Source of the DNA: Amoeboaphelidium protococcarum
Lineage: Eukaryota; Aphelidiomycota; Aphelidea
NCBI GenBank assembly: GCA_023515745.1
Contig: JALECJ010000258.1
Location: 314,501 to 378,500 of the forward strand
DNA: 64,000 bases
Reading direction: 5' to 3'
The notes under the pieces: generated by a model
The model's input: only the letters and a program-made list of their open reading frames with translations
What the model was told of the DNA's origin: nothing
Database searches by the model: none
Made by a program: the position numbers and the translations under genes
In this document: in pieces, positions 10,415-21,759 of the stretch
How positions within the stretch are numbered: the first letter of the stretch is position 1
Layout: each line of letters starts with the position of its first letter

Positions 10415-11980
10415 ATGATTACTTTAAATTTTATGGATGTGCTGTGGTACTTTGTGTATAGTGCGGCGGCATTCTTCGTTATGTAATTTCTATATGAAGT
10501 GTACAAGGGGAAAAGTGTCAGAAGAGGCGTTCCTGGTCCGGTGATTGTTCCCCTGTTGGATAACTTAATAGAGTGCATATTGACACTGGGGCAAAGCTTT
10601 GACTCGCTGGTGGACTATACATTGAAATTTCATGACAAGGTGTACTCTAAGGATGGTGCAGTGAAATATGTAGGTAAGCCCAAAACTTGGATGGTTAATC
10701 TGCCCTTCATTCCGCGGCACTTTGTCACCACTGATCCTGAGTGCGTCGAGTTTGCGCTCAAGACAAAGTTTGAATTGTTTGAAAAGTCGCCCGAATTGAA
10801 GCGTTTACTCTCGCAGCTGCTTGGTAAAGGGATATTCGCATCGGATGGACCTCGTTGGTTGGCTTAGCGTAAGGCTACCAGTTAGATATTTCATGTGAAG
10901 AACTTTAGGGAATATTTTATGACTGTATTTCGGGAGGGGACAGATTTGCTGATAAAGATTCTAGATAAGGCTGCGTCTGAGGGAACGGTCGTGGATTTGT
11001 ATGATTTATTTCATCGATTCACGTTGGATTCTTTCAGCCTTATTGGTTTTGGTAAGTAACTACACTGCTTGCAGTCTTATTTAGATGGCGATCTGGGTCC
11101 TGTTGCATTTGCTGCGGCTTTTGATAAGGCTCAGCATATCACTGCACTTCGTACAATGTCTTCCATCTGGCCTATTACAGAGTATTTTGATGGATCCGCG
11201 TAGATTATGAGAGATTGTGTGAAAACGATCAATGAATTTTCATCTCAGTGCATTGAAGAGCGTCGTCAGGATCCAGATAAAGATAATAAAGATGATTTGC
11301 TTAGTAGATTTATGCGTTTACGCGACGAAGAGACTGGTGAATTGTATAGTGATCAGGAACTGCGGGATACTATCATGAACTTGATAATTGCCGGTAGAGA
11401 TACAACTGCACAGACATTGAGTTGGGCTTTCACTGAGTTGTTCAAGCATCCGGAAGTGATTGAGAAGATTCGCAATGAATTTTAAAGTCAAATTACAGAC
11501 TTCAGTATTGACGACTTGTCTAGACCGAGTTATGATGAAGTGCTCAAGTTATCGTACGCTAAAGCTGTGTTCAATGAAACTCTAAGATTGCACCCTGCAG
11601 TTCCGCGTCAATCCAAGGGAGCATTAGAGGATGTTACATTGCCTAATGGAGTTCACTTGAAGAAAGGGGAGGTGTTCGTCTTCTCATCCTATGTCATGGG
11701 CAGACTGGAGAGTATATGGGGCGAAGATGTCTTAGAGTTTAAACCAGAGCGCTTTATAGACTAAAATCACTCCCCTTATAAGTTTCTCGCGTTTAATGCT
11801 GGTCCACGACTTTGTCTTGGTCAATAGATGGCATACTTGGAGGCTATCACTGCTCTGGTACTCGTGCTGGATCAATTTGATTTTAAGCTTGCTATGCCTG
11901 AGGAGGAGATTCAGCATGCTATTGGGCTTACATTGTTGATGAAGAATGGACTCAAAGTCACGGTTTAAAAGAGAAATTGA
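10415..11980 (+). CDS. Cytochrome P450 monooxygenase (CYP52/CYP86-like)
   Basis: Haem-thiolate monooxygenase, predicted ER membrane-anchored. Single exon of 521 aa. Start 10415 gives an N-terminal hydrophobic anchor (MDVLWYFVYSAAAFFVM region). Conserved elements in order: I-helix IIAGRDTTAQT, ExxR helix NETLRLHP, the FKPERFI motif, and the haem-binding FNAGPRLCLGQ with Cys near residue 467. The FNAGPRLCLGQ form and the PRQSKGAL region are typical of fatty-acid/alkane omega-hydroxylase families (fungal CYP52, plant CYP86/CYP704), so long-chain fatty-acid hydroxylation is the best guess for substrate. TAR codons are scattered through conserved blocks, including the one right after the haem motif (CAA TAG ATG). 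The former end KVTV TAA is now followed by three codons before TGA. Confidence 0.92.
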
Positions 11981-12130
11981 AACCTCGAATTTGAATTATT
12001 ATGGATTTAATCTTGCTAGAAATATTATGAATGTATTATACTATGATCGAATAAAATACTATCGAAAAATGACAAATTATAGCAATTTTAGTTATAACTG
12101 GTAGTTAATAATACAATACAAAACTCAATT

Positions 12131-14782
12131 TCATTCTCCCTTGATATTGCTATTCTAGTCTTACGCGTTAGACTCCAAAGACTGCTTGCCATCATCCTGT
12201 TTTTGAGATACGACAGAGTCACTTCCCTATTGAATTGCATCTTCATTCAGTCGATCATCTTCCTAATCGTGCAACTTCACATCTTTAACTTGACCAACAA
12301 CTTGATCAGCAATATCATTAGACTCTTATGCCACGTCCTTTGTTGTAGAATCAGCAGAATCATTCCCGTTTTGTGAAGTTGCCGTACCAATGGATGTAAT
12401 ATGATCTACAGATATTTCGGTGGTATTATGTGAAGTCTCAATAGCCGCAAACAGATCAGTTTATAAAACAGGAGCACCAAACAGTTGATCTAAAAATGCT
12501 TTCCCTTACAAATTAGACGCTTCCGATGAAGCAGGATTCTACTTCAACTATCGCTTGCCTTGACCGTTGTTGGCATCAGGACTATCATCAACATCATCAT
12601 TGTCAGCAGTTTCATCCTCTTCACCAATGGAAATTCTCGTTTAATCCACTTGATTCTTATTACCATCATCGTTGTTCCTAGGCAAGGAACTTGGATTACT
12701 ATTTTATAAACCAAAACTCTGATAATCCACCCAACCACCAGCATCATCGTCATCATCCGCAGATCCGGCAGAGGTGGATCCATAACGATTTGGGAAATCT
12801 GAAATCACCTACTGGATCATAAATCTTGCCATTTAATCCGATGACATGTCAAAGTACGATAAACTTTACGCCTACTACTGATCAATTTCACCAGATGATA
12901 GTTGAGTATTCTAGGCATTACCATTCCCAGGAGTAGACAGTGTTAATCCATTCATTCCGGCACTGAGTGGAGACGGTATAAACACGGGCTTTCCACCCGC
13001 AAATTGCCTGTTATTCTTCAATTCTGCATCTTTATACCAGCCATTGACGTATTCCTACCACTCCTCATCTTTGGTCAACGGTGCAATAATATGTTATTAC
13101 AATTCACTCTATGCCGGTTCTTTTCCATCACCATCATCACTACTACTATTACCGCCGTGTCTGGAGATGAAGCGCAGTACTTTTTCAGTCATCAGAGTAA
13201 CGTGTCCCATATTACCAAGTCTCAACGATTTTGGCTGTGCTACACTAACCTGATTCTATTTGTTGGCTTTACAAATCTATTTACACAATTCAGCATCCTT
13301 AAATAAGGATATAATTAACTGTTCTGAATACTACAGCGGTGCATTAAATAGATTATCCAAAAGCTAAATGACCAAATTATGCAGCAGATTATTCCAAGTG
13401 AACTGAAAGAAATACCCCATGATTATAGATAGAATGCCATTATCAAGAAGAAGCTTAAACACTGCAGGCTTGGTATTTTCATGCTACTGACTATCCATAG
13501 ATTGTATAGATGCCAAGTTGGCCAGAGTACCTAGATTGGAGTGAATTTTACCACTGGCAGCCTCCAATATATTAACAAAGAATTCAACCACCGCAAGTCT
13601 CTCACCACCAAAAGGTATAAGTATTCCTGTGCTCAAATCCCTGGGCACTAATTTACCAACCGGCTTCTGCAGGATATTCTTCAGTTATACCACGGTATCG
13701 TTACTGCAAACCACATCAATCAGCTCATCAATATTCAGCGGATCCCTCTTAATGATAGGAGCAGGCGCTGTCATAGCTCCGAACTCACCACCGCCGCCGC
13801 CACCACCTTCACTCATCTGAGATACCATATCATCTTCATCACTCTGAGTATAATGTTTGATCAATTCAGTCAGCAACTTTACACCATAAACAATACAAGA
13901 TGACTGCTGCTAAAGATTATCACCTGGTGGCCGTGTAATGAACGAAATCAACTTCTCCACATTCTGCTTTCCTTTTATTTACAGTACTAACGCATTACAA
14001 TTCAATAGATCAGAGTCCACTATCTGGGATTATGAATAGACAGAGATTATGTCCACGAGTAACAACTGAGCTGTGGAATGCCACTGATAATCAAGTGCGG
14101 GACTGAACATGTCAAACATTTTATCAATCAACGCCGCTTCCGAGAGCCACCCAGTAATATCATGTCCTTCTTCGTAAGTATCACAGGCTATAATTTTAAG
14201 GATGACATCACCTATAGCAAAAGTACAAGCATGACGAAGGAGTTATTGGACACAATTCTACTTCTACCTCAGGTACTGCAAAGTTTCATGCGTTCGCTTC
14301 ACCAACAGAGTTCCGACAACTTTATTGAAATACCCCGCATTAACCGGATTGATATCTTGTTCAGTGTCAATAATAGAATATAAGATATCCATAAACTCCA
14401 TGTGACTATCCACAAGTTCATTAATGAAAGCATTAGTCTCACAGCACAAAATCTCTGAAGCCACAAAGGGAAACTTGAAGCGCTCATCCGCCAATAATTC
14501 ATTCACCTCTACTTCAGTCTCTGGAATACCACACAACCAAGTAATGATTTACTTGAGGTTGTTCTCTTGACATAGACTACAATTGGCATTATCATTAATT
14601 AAAAATTATATTTCAGTGGTGAAAGATAATTCTTACAATTCAATAACTTTGTTGTTCTAAGTCTTGACTTCTTGCAGTAGTTCATCCTCTCGGAATAATT
14701 CATACAATGTACATCCACCCTCTCTATCCAAAAGATTCTCAATATTAGATGACGTCTACTGGAATCCGAATCTCCAAAACAT
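12131..14782 (-). CDS. PPP6R: SAPS-domain PP6/Sit4 regulatory subunit
   Basis: Regulatory subunit of the PP6/Sit4 protein phosphatase. Single exon, 883 aa. The N-terminus is diagnostic: MFWRFGFQ followed by NIENLLDREGGCTLYELF, EDELLQEVKTQNNKVIEL and an ITWLCGIPE segment. The middle has FPFVASEILCCE and INPVNAGYFNKVVGTLL, both characteristic of SAPS proteins. The C-terminal third is Gln/Asn/Ser-rich and probably disordered, with an NLxxI-type Gly-rich stretch near 13790-13815 (seven Gly). In yeast SAPs link Sit4 to G1 progression and nutrient signalling. It is divergently transcribed from the fucosyltransferase gene, sharing a 450-bp promoter with GA/CT tracts. The end reads GCG TAA GAC TAG AAT ... 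TGA. Confidence 0.92.
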
Positions 14783-15236
14783 AATTCGATCTCTCTATTA
14801 AAGTAGGAATATTGAATTGTTATCGTCTATAACTTTTTGATATAACAGTAGCTTTGATAACGACGAGCAAAGAGCAGCAAGAAGGAAAGAAGACAAGCGA
14901 CGAAAGCGCGATGAAACAGACGAGTCGCATCTCTCTCTCTCATTCTTCACTTCTACACTACAGTAGTGGATTGAGAGAACAGAGAGAGAGAGAACGCGCG
15001 ATCTACACCCCATAGAAATGTGTCGTGGATTATTGCATATCGGAAGTTGAAACATGATGGCACGTTCCCTTTCTACGCTACATTTTAGGCGAGCAGGAGA
15101 GCAGCTATGCCGTTCTCGATAATTTTTTTCTCGTTATATCCTCAGTATAATTTATTCATTCAGTCTCTAGAAAATCAGCTGTACAGTGTTAGGAAGTAGT
15201 TGCTTTTCTTTTAAATCGTATCGTAGATCGCTGAAT
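14783..15236. promoter_or_regulatory. Bidirectional promoter with paired CT and GA tracts
   Basis: Space between two divergent start codons (SAPS at 14782, fucosyltransferase at 15237). It contains CTCTCTCTCTC at 14931-14941 and a matching GAGAGAGAGAGA at about 14981-14993, which form a 10-bp perfect inverted repeat with about 40 nt between. GCGCGAT strings flank both sides. No gene is seen. GA/CT tracts of this kind recur in other divergent promoters of the window. Confidence 0.5.
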
Positions 15237-16529
15237 ATGAAGTCTGTATGGAGTCGGCGGTTTATAATTCCAGCGGTAGTTTTATTAATTGTGGTGTTAA
15301 ACATATTCGTGCCGTTCAAATACACGCTCTTTAACTCTGATTAATGGTACGGTAGTAGAGGCAGAAAGCCTGATTCTCCTGCAAAGTCATCACCGCTAAC
15401 ATCTGAATATAATAGATCTTCCCTTTTACATCCAAATTCATCTTCCACTCAGTAATCGTCCTATAGTGAGCGAAGGCATCTCGCGGTTAATATCAAGATT
15501 TAAAATAAACACTATCTGGGTAATGATTTTGGTGGCGAGATTAAAGGATGTCGGCTGGGAAATGAGACGATTAAATGTCATATGTTCAAACGAACCGAAG
15601 ATGTCAACTAAGATTACATTGACGCCTTATGGTATCATATTCCTACTCACTTTGGCTAATAGGAACCGGTGAGGATGCAGAATGGCGTTCAGACAAGTTT
15701 TAATATTGGCTTCTCATACGAATCGTCAGGATATTATGCACGAATGAATGATATCGAGTATATGAGCAAATTTGATCTCCTCATGACTTATAGATTAGAC
15801 TCTGATGTCGTGCTTCGATACTTTAGTAACGCGTCCGAGTATTACTCTCTCCCTGCCATTGGTCTTGATCATCGATATCCTGCAGTGTTGTACGTGCAGA
15901 AGAACTGTGATCCTCGTAATGGCCGTGAAGATATTGTGCGCGATCTCATGGGGGCCGGTGTACCTATTCATGCGTATGGAACTTGCTTGCATAATCAGGA
16001 TAAAGTTATGACTATTGGCAATGATACGTCTTGGAGTGCGAATGTCTTTAAAGGTGGAGTAAATAAAGAACTGCTAGCCAAGCATTATAGGGTATGTGTA
16101 GCTATTGAGAACAGTAATGCTCGCGACTATGTATCTGAAAAGCTGTGGGATTCTTATCGATGGGGTTGTGTGCCTATTTATTTAGGTGCTCCAAATGTTG
16201 TGTCTGATTTTATGCCCTCAAACGATAGTGCAATATTGATGCCTCCGCGCAAGGATCTGAATTTTCTTCAGGTTGATGGCCGCGTAGATTCTCAATACTA
16301 AAGCAGATCCTTTCAGGATGCCGTAAAAGATATCCAACTCGTATTACGTGATGATGATGAATACAATCGGAGGTAGAAATGGCGGCAGGTCCCTTTTCAT
16401 CAACGATCCCCCGGATATTAGAGAATAATGAATATAACTCAGATGCCATCTCAAGATTGCTAGATGTGTGCTAAAATCGCGTAGTTGAAACTTAATTCTC
16501 TCCGGAAACTTTAGAGGATGCTTGAATGA
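15237..16529 (+). CDS. Alpha-1,3-fucosyltransferase (GT10)
   Basis: Golgi type II membrane glycosyltransferase that would transfer fucose from GDP-fucose to glycan acceptors. Single exon, 430 aa. A short cytoplasmic tail is followed by a signal anchor at residues about 8-28 (FIIPAVVLLIVVLNIF), then a Ser-rich stem. The GT10 core is clear: NIGFSYESSGYYAR, LLMTYRLDSDV, and the donor-binding motif VAIENSNARDYVSEKLWDS followed by GCVPIYLGAPN. C-terminal Cys residues near QMCAKIA match the family's paired cysteines. TAR codons occur in the stem and in the C-terminal 70 residues but not in the catalytic centre. Divergent partner of the SAPS gene. Confidence 0.9.
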
Positions 16530-16941
16530 TATCAAAAGCTGTCAGAGATTGTTTCACTACCACTGATGTTATATTCGGTTGATTATGCTGATGTCATTGT
16601 TATATTCGAGTGTCATAACTATAAATTACTATTTTATCTGTATGTCTAAGATTAATGCTTCAATCTGAGACCAGAAAGTACAGTAGATTAGCTTGTCAGT
16701 GCGCAATGTATTTCCCCTTGACACGTTGGCGGTCGCTGAATCACTCCCCGGCCGACGCGTCCCTGTTTTGTTTTTTAATTTCTCCATAATAGCGGCGCGT
16801 CGATATTCAGTAGGAAATCTCTTACTATCCTTTTTGTGACACAAGGAAGCTTTCTCGCTGGTAGTTTAATATTGCTATCTCTCTAGTTTTATATCAAATC
16901 TATATTGTACTCGAATACTGTCAATTATATATCAAGTGAAT
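16530..16941. other. Intergenic, nothing firm
   Basis: A 410-bp spacer between the fucosyltransferase and syntaxin genes. A minus-strand frame of about 100 codons crosses it, but it has no recognisable features and its composition is like random sequence. One ACGCGT at about 16757. Confidence 0.4.
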
Positions 16942-17880
16942 ATGCGAGATCGAACGGGTGATTTTCTGAGTACTACCAGCCGCAATAATGGCGAGTCTAT
17001 GGAATTGACTTCTATCCGCACATCTTCTGGTCACTCGCTGAATGACATCTTGGCCTGTCTGGACTCTGTGTCAAAGTAGATCTCTGACTTGCAATCCTTG
17101 ATAGATCAGGTGGAGGGTAAATAGCGTAAAGCTTAGCGCGTATTTGAGTAGAACAATACGGATACTCTGATAGAGACTAGACAGGAAATCGAGGCTATGA
17201 ATCGCGATGCCAACTCTCTCGCACTCAAGATTCGCAATAGATTAAAAGAGATTTAGAATATCATTAAGAGCGAATTGTTACCCGGAAGTGCTGATTACAG
17301 AATGGCCAATACTCAATACACTGCCCATGCCACCAAAATGCGGGACATTATCATCTCGTATCAGAGAAATTAAGAGGAGCAGTAGCGCCGATAGCGCGCC
17401 AGATTTGAGCGTGAGTATAAAATTGTGAATCCTGCTGCTACTCAGTACGAGATTGAAGAGATTATGAACAATAAGACTGACTTTAGTAATGAACAAGTGT
17501 TTGCCAATCACATCCTTCGTAGTACGTATAATGAAGAGGCCAAGAGTCTGTTGAAGGATGTGAAGAGTAGATAGCATGATTTGACTTAGCTGGCTGAGTA
17601 GATTGAAGAATTGGCCACGCTATTTACAGATTTGGATGAACTTGTAAATATGCAAAATGCTCAGATTGAGTCTATCAGTCAGCACATTGAAGGTGCCAAG
17701 GTTTACACTGAGGCTAGTAATGCTGAAATGACTCGCGCTATTAAAACTGCACACTCTGTCCGTAGACGTAAGTGGTGTTTGGCAGTGTCTTGTATCATTT
17801 TAGTGGCAGTGCTCGTTGTAGTCATCATTCTCGTTATTGTTCCGGCGGCTTAGAAGAGCTTGAACGCTGGTGCGTAGTGA
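16942..17880 (+). CDS. Syntaxin (Qa-SNARE, plasma-membrane type)
   Basis: t-SNARE for membrane fusion, most like Sso1/syntaxin-1. Single exon, 312 aa. Residues about 35-150 are the Habc helices (ILACLDSVSKQISDLQSLI onward), followed by a linker, then the SNARE helix at about 225-285. The zero-layer Gln sits in the VNMQNAQIESI segment. A basic patch RRRKW precedes the C-terminal anchor (LAVSCIILVAVLVVVIILVIV). Eight residues follow the anchor, including two TAR-coded Gln; most syntaxins end at or just after the anchor, so the tail probably arose from stop recoding (frame ends GCG TAG TGA). Predicted at the plasma membrane or endosome. Confidence 0.9.
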
Positions 17881-17993
17881 GTAAATTGGTCTGTATATCC
17901 ATCCCTCTTCAGTTCCCATAGTCTCAATAGTTGATTTAGTTTGCATGAAAATCTGTTTCCCTCAAATTAATGATATTTGCATATTGAGCATTT

Positions 17994-18212
17994 TCATTTA
18001 TCTTTTTCTTTATATTTTTTATTGCTTATACAGCGACAAGTACAACCACCAGTTTCTGCAGAGACTTTCTGCGCTGCAATGACTTTTCGCGACGCGTTTC
18101 GTTTCTTATTTCCGTTTCTCCAAAAACAACATTGAACATTATACTTTTGTTGCATTGACTGTTCTCTGATACATTTAACATCACCTGTAGATATAATATC
18201 AGACAGAATCAT
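17994..18212 (-). CDS. Possible small Lys/Cys-rich protein
   Basis: A 72-codon frame whose ATG (18212) is only 10 bp from the DPM3 start on the other strand. The sequence is basic and has five Cys (QCCFW, GGCTCRC). I do not recognise it. The head-to-head spacing would be very tight, and the frame contains CGCGACGCG, a motif found elsewhere in promoters, so this stretch may instead be the DPM3 promoter. Confidence 0.28.
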   Translation of the reverse strand: MILSDIISTGDVKCIREQSMQQKYNVQCCFWRNGNKKRNASRKVIAAQKVSAETGGCTCRCISNKKYKEKDK

Positions 18213-18222
18213 TTAAGACATT

Positions 18223-18641
18223 ATGGGCAAATTATTGATGCGCTTGTTCTCGCCTAGTTTTGCATTCATGTCACTTTATGGTGTGGTTTTGTTTGATTTA
18301 TTCCAGTCTTAGTCTGTACTTGGATTGTCTAGTACTTCGAAAACTGTCTTGCCATTTGTAAGTTTATTATATTTGTATCTAGAGTGGCTTTAATATAGTG
18401 ATTTATCTCTAGTGTAGCTTCCATTGATTCTATTGATATTATTTGGTGCATACTGTGCATTAACATTGATATACAACGTTTTGACAATCAACGACTGTCC
18501 TGAAGCGTATCAAGAGTTGCAACGGGTAAGTGCCTATTATACATCTCTGTTCTCAAGAATTTGTTATTTATGTTTGAATGTTGGTAGGAAATTATTGAAG
18601 CTAAATAGTATTTATAAAATCGCGGTGTTGATATGAATTGA
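18223..18641 (+). CDS. DPM3: Dolichol-phosphate mannosyltransferase subunit 3
   Basis: Small ER membrane subunit that tethers and stabilises the DPM1 catalytic subunit, which makes Dol-P-Man for N-glycans, O-mannosyl glycans and GPI anchors. Three exons: 18223-18357, 18418-18525, 18588-18641; 98 aa. Introns are 60 nt (GTAAGT...GTGTAG) and 62 nt (GTAAGT...TGGTAG). Two hydrophobic helices (about residues 12-28 and 46-68) are followed by the family's cytosolic signature TINDCPEAYQELQ, which matches the HDC-A--ELQ motif of animal DPM3. The last exon has TAG and TAA Gln codons in EAKQYLQNRG. Length matches the family (92-100 aa). Confidence 0.88.
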
Positions 18642-18735
18642 TTTGTTGAATATATATAATGACTGTACAATACATAGTAGTTTGGTTTCCTTATTTAAGC
18701 TTTCATTGTATCATTTGGCAACGGATTATATCCTA

Positions 18736-19025
18736 ATGTGTTATCATACCGCTTAGCAGAATGTATTGAGTAATACGCGCTTAGTGGAAAGAGTAATGAT
18801 ACAATGTACTTTTGAGAACAGGTCAGAGATACTTTATGACATTGATGCAAACGCGTCAGTTTTTCAGACGAGTTTCACTGCTTCAAAGTCTGACTATAAT
18901 ACAGCTCTCCGGAACGAGTTTAATCATTTGGTGGTATGATAGAGTGAATCAATGTCCTCAAAAATATGTTCAAGAAAAAATGTTCGTTTAAATACTTGCA
19001 GTTGACGATATTAACATTTTTATGA
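18736..19025 (+). CDS. Hypothetical small protein, two exons
   Basis: Frame from ATG 18736 to 18933, a 68-nt intron (GTATGA...CTTGCAG) and a short second exon 19002-19025; about 73 aa. The product is hydrophilic and helical (NVLSNTRLVERVM, EILYDIDANASVF, YNTALRNEFNHLV). The pattern of a long amphipathic helix ending in LxNEFNHL loosely recalls BLOC-1/BORC small subunits (BORCS7), but this is a shape match only. The frame is also open upstream of the ATG back to the DPM3 end, so the start is uncertain. The acceptor TGCAG differs from the TGTAG used in nearly all other introns here. Confidence 0.33.
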
Positions 19026-19115
19026 CTTTCTTGAATCTTTTCGCCTGATTGTTCGACAACTAAACATACAGTAACCCCAAATAACTATTTCTGCAATCTA
19101 AACGCGCAATAGAGA

Positions 19116-19443
19116 ATGTATTGGCCTTATGCAGTTGGCGGCTTTCTAGCTGGATCTGCAATGGAATACCTGTTGATCAGATTCAACTTTTGTAAGTGTT
19201 TATTATAAAAGTAGTGATATATTGCAATAAGATTTATTAATTCTTGTAGATGAACATATACGAGTGAGTGAGAGTAGGAAACGTCTGCAGGAGCGAATGG
19301 ACATTGATGACGCGGTGGAGCGGTTAATGAGACGCGATCCTGGCAAGTTCCAAAGTCTAGCTGACAGCTGGGAACGCATAAAGATTATGGAAGACAGAGA
19401 AGAAGAATAATAATAATTGAATTAGTAATAAAATAATGAATGA
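19116..19443 (+). CDS. Small single-pass membrane protein, UQCC5/SMIM4-like
   Basis: Two exons, 19116-19191 and 19250-19443; 58-nt intron GTAAGT...CTTGTAG; 89 aa. One hydrophobic segment at residues 4-22 (PYAVGGFLAGSAMEYLLI) is followed by a charged helix FYEHIRVSESRKRLQERMD. The order GG--MEY/W-(I/L)M/L-IK/R followed by Y/FxxxRxSExRKR resembles human SMIM4/UQCC5, a mitochondrial complex III assembly factor, but the protein is short and the match is by eye. The C-terminus continues through EEE TAA TAA TAA ... before TGA, giving a Gln/Asn-rich tail that looks like translated former 3' UTR. Confidence 0.55.
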
Positions 19444-19461
19444 TGTAAAGAGAGGATATTA

Positions 19462-20092
19462 TCATGTATGTTTTGTAGCCAACGAGCTAATTATAAATCT
19501 ATCAAGTCTTTCGTTGTCAGTATCTGAAGGAATTCGAAATACTTGCTTTAGCTTTTACACGTCAGGACTGAACTCGACACTATCAGACGCAGAATTGGCA
19601 TATTAAGTTGTCCACTACACTCGATATTACATCAATTAGAATAAAATTTAAAATTTGATCAATATGATATACCTCTGATATCGTTCCATCTACCGGGAGA
19701 ATTTCCACCGCCAACAAATCATTATCCTTCTCATCAAAGCCAAAATATTTAAAAGCCTCCGACACCTACATATCCGTATTTTAGATTTTATAACTATTAT
19801 GCTGTTTAACAAAACAATTAAAGCTTACGTGCATTGCAGGCGATAGATTGTAGATAATTTCGCCATAGACGGTGTTGGCTTTGAGAGTGTTTCTATGACG
19901 CGACTCCAATGCATTATATATCGCCAATTTGAGTATGGTGTCATTGTATATCATCTACCGCTTAATTAAAGCTGCAGACACCTTTCCGGACATTACATCT
20001 TTCTTTAGCTAAAGTGGGCTCTTAATACCACTCAATGATGATATTTACACGCGAACAACCTCATCATTATCAATCTTGAACTCGTATTTCAT
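19462..20092 (-). CDS. CGI121: KEOPS subunit CGI121/TPRKB
   Basis: Subunit of the KEOPS/EKC complex that makes the t6A37 modification in tRNA; CGI121 binds the Bud32 kinase and tRNA. Exons (minus): 20092-19829, 19765-19673, 19614-19462; 169 aa. Introns are 63 nt (GTAAGC...ATATGTAG) and 58 nt (GTATAT...GTGTAG), both phase 0. Family marks: the N-terminal beta strand with TAR Gln, SLSGIKSPLQLKK, a central helix ending YGEIIYNLSP, then VSEAFKYFGFDEKDNDLLAVEI and the final FRIPSDTDNERLDRFIISSLATK. The SEAFKYFG/IYNLSP pair is diagnostic. Convergent with the preceding small gene (19 bp between stops). Confidence 0.9.
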
Positions 20093-20228
20093 TTTAATAA
20101 TCAATATTATACTGTTTGTGATGGAATTTTAAGAACTCAGGAGATCAACGATTCCAATTAAAAGATTATGCAAAGCTACATTTTTAAGTTAAAGGTAAAT
20201 ATTTAAGGGAATTTATAATTTCAAGTTA

Positions 20229-21647
20229 TCACATTTTACTAGAGACACCTTTAGTCGCACTCATCTTCATGGTGAGGACATGCTTCAACTTGGCAACTAC
20301 GCCATGCTTTCTCTTGTAAACGGGGAATCGCAGTTTGAATTCTTCAACCAAATCCTCTAAACTGGTAATCTTCTTCTTTGACGCGGTGGGAAGTTCATCG
20401 AATTGCAATTCAATCTGGAATTCAGATGGTAGACCAAAGTTGAATGGGTACGCGTCAAAAGTAGCTTCGGAACTAGTTTAGAGTTCACTACCATCATCAT
20501 TACCCAATTCCTTGAAGAACCAATCGACATCCTCTGGCTTGACGTCTTGCAAAGATTTAGGATTCCATTGCGGCTTGTTGTCTTTATCAATTAACAGAGC
20601 ACGTACACCTTCATAAAAATCTCGACATTTATCACCACCCTGCAAAGCTAGTAAAGTTCTGGAAGCCAGAGTGTACTCCATTTCAAAGCAGGATAGAAAA
20701 TCCAACTACTTACCTTCGCGCATCTGTCTTGTGGTTATGTGCAAACTCATTGGAGACATCTTCATCATTGTCTGAAGAGTTTACTGCGCGAATTCTGAGC
20801 CATCCTTCTACAAATTCTCAACAGTCTCGAAGATACTCTCATAAGAGAAGCATTTATCGATAACGCTCAGTGCTTCATTCTTCTATAAAGAATACTGACC
20901 ATAAGACAACTCGCCACTGAACTCCTCAATCGCATCTGATATCACCTCAGGATTATCACTGTTAAGATGCTAAAGACGTTCTTCTAATAGTGGCAAATTC
21001 ACAGAAGGCACATAGTGAGTAGCAATACCCGCCCATACCAAATCTTGCGCTTTCAATCTAGCACCAGTCAGAGCCAAATACAGCCCCAACTTACCATCGA
21101 GTCGTGGTAAAAAGAAGGATCCGCCAACATCAGGAAATAGTCCAATTGCTGTCTCTGGCATTGCAAACACCGAGTTCTCAGTGGCAACTCTTATGGGCGC
21201 GTGTACAGACAGTCCGACACCACCTCCCATGGTAATTCCATTCAGTAGAGCCACAATAGGCTTAGACTGGGTGCCAATCATATGATTCACGTAGTATTCC
21301 CTGGCGAAAAACTGATTAGCATTAGGCACCTAGTTAACTGCAGCTGTGACCACAGCCTTGACATCACCTCCTGCACAAAAAGCTCTACCTTCTCCCTTGA
21401 GCAGTAGACACTACGCTGCGCGATTATTCTAAAAATGTTCCAACTCCACTTTCAGAGCGTCAATCATTTCCACATTCAATGCATTCAAAGCCTTTGGTCT
21501 ATTCAGCGTGACTGTCTACAGCGATCCATTTCGCTATGCCAGAACACTCTACATTCTAAAATAAAAACAATATTATTCTAATTTTCATAACAATTAAATT
21601 GATAAATATCTTACACTCATTCGCTTGCTTAATAACAAAGTTGACAT
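20229..21647 (-). CDS. HIBCH: 3-hydroxyisobutyryl-CoA hydrolase
   Basis: Crotonase-fold hydrolase of valine catabolism (mitochondrial), or a paralogue in the enoyl-CoA hydratase/isomerase family. Exons (minus): 21647-21615 and 21548-20229; the 66-nt intron begins GTAAGA and ends AATGTAG; 450 aa. Core motifs: [26 protein letters not shown] (oxyanion hole), [19 protein letters not shown], and [20 protein letters not shown] with the catalytic Glu. [18 protein letters not shown] and [14 protein letters not shown] are specific to the HIBCH group. The protein is about 60 residues longer than usual at the C-terminus (basic, [17 protein letters not shown] region). The N-terminal exon [11 protein letters not shown] could be a mitochondrial presequence. 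Confidence 0.9.
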
Positions 21648-21759
21648 ACTTTAACTGAATGGTCGCTTTTCGATCAAAAGAAAAGAGGCAATCAAGACAT
21701 CCAACGATCAAGACAATACCAAAAGAAACTCAATTTATACAATATATACAAAGTACACT

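Noticed and set aside
16566-16844. Minus-strand frame of about 100 codons
   Set aside because: Composition and lack of motifs suggest a chance frame in a spacer, given that only TGA terminates.
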